Source of the DNA: Colletes latitarsis
Taxonomy: Eukaryota; Arthropoda; Insecta; Hymenoptera; Colletidae
DNA length: 64,000 nucleotides
Direction of reading: 5' to 3'
Assembly (NCBI RefSeq): GCF_051014445.1
Contig: NC_135146.1
Location: forward strand, 4,712,001-4,776,000
Part shown: positions 63,922 through 64,000 of the stretch, in pieces
Position numbering within the stretch: the stretch's first letter is position 1
Layout: every line of letters begins with the position of its first letter
The notes under the pieces: generated by a model
What the model saw: only the letters and a program-made list of their open reading frames with translations
Databases searched by the model: none
What the model was told of the DNA's origin: nothing
Program-made: the position numbers and the translations under genes

Positions 63922-64000
63922 GATCTATATATTAGAAGGGTAACACCGGTTATGTTTGGGTTAGGTCTGGAATTTGCCATCATCTGGCTCATGCTTTGGC
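63922..64000 (+). repeat. Terminal partial monomer, divergent type
   Basis: The window ends 79 bases into this monomer. It reads CTATATATTAGAAGGGTAACACC, here given as CTATATATTAG then AAGGGTAACACC, which has one base more than the AGAGGGTAACACC form. It follows CAGTGAAGTAATCC, also unusual. The array continues beyond the window. Confidence 0.8.

Larger units (their letters stand above)
1..64000. repeat. 176-bp tandem satellite array (whole window)
   Basis: One satellite fills the window without a break. Taking the monomer to start at AATCTATATT, starts fall every 176 bp from the first base onward and the last start is at 63,922. That is 363 monomers plus 34 extra bases. The excess equals 33 monomers with a 1-bp insertion plus one private insertion near 32,543. 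Checks: a start at 32,400 is 184 x 176 + 16, and 32,577 is 185 x 176 + 17, matching the insertions counted up to each point. All copies have the same orientation. Copies differ mainly by substitutions that recur in fixed combinations, so distinct monomer types can be followed along the array. I see no transposon, unique DNA or gene. The family is unknown to me; a centromeric, pericentromeric or subtelomeric location is inferred from size and structure only. Confidence 0.98.

Noticed and set aside
1..64000. CRISPR-like or regularly spaced repeat array
   Set aside because: There are no unique spacers. The full 176-bp period is repeated, with graded substitutions along its whole length.
1..64000. 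Transposable element insertions or inverted array segments
   Set aside because: The 176-bp phase is continuous from end to end with all length differences explained, and every line reads in the same orientation, so there is no room for an insertion or inversion.

Overview
The whole 64-kb window is one uninterrupted, head-to-tail tandem satellite array with a 176-bp monomer. I see no protein gene, RNA gene, transposon, CRISPR array or unique DNA anywhere in it. All copies run in the same direction. The window starts one base inside a monomer and ends 79 bases into another. Between those points lie 363 whole monomers plus a net excess of 34 bases. I can account for all 34: 33 monomers carry the same 1-bp insertion (177 bp), and one monomer has a private 1-bp insertion near 32,543. 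The array therefore varies mainly by substitution and hardly at all in length. GC content of a reference monomer is about 43%.

This is eukaryotic constitutive-heterochromatin DNA, of centromeric, pericentromeric or subtelomeric type. The unit length is close to a nucleosome repeat. Each monomer carries a degenerate telomere-like TTAGG/TTAGGG box and several short dyads (ACCGGT, CCAG-ATC-CTGG, GTGGTACCAC, CACTG-AAA-CAGTG). I see no CENP-B box. I do not recognise the satellite family and cannot name the species; TTAGG-like motifs do not decide the clade.

Layout. 1-2.76 kb: diverse monomers, including two adjacent 177-bp variants. 2.76-4.81 kb: a 7-monomer (1,232-bp) duplication. 4.8-10.25 kb: mosaic of shuffled monomers. 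10.25-24.18 kb: the most homogenised stretch, with nested near-identical units of 12 (2,112 bp), 8 (1,409 bp) and 14 monomers (2,465 bp), and a 4.9-kb block repeated 7,395 bp downstream. 24.18-43.6 kb: mosaic, with blocks repeated at 6,694 and 5,989 bp. 43.6-51.6 kb: blocks repeated at 2,288 and 2,113 bp. 51.6-55.66 kb: mosaic. 55.66-62.70 kb: two tandem copies of a 20-monomer unit (3,522 bp) in which I saw no difference. 62.70-64 kb: more divergent monomers with a local 352-bp dimer repeat.

No single higher-order repeat spans the array. It is a patchwork of duplications whose offsets are nearly all whole numbers of monomers, as expected from repeated unequal crossing-over or gene conversion in register. 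The many open reading frames of 84-173 codons are by-products of the repeat: most occur where a 177-bp monomer (59 codons exactly) keeps two neighbouring copies in the same frame.
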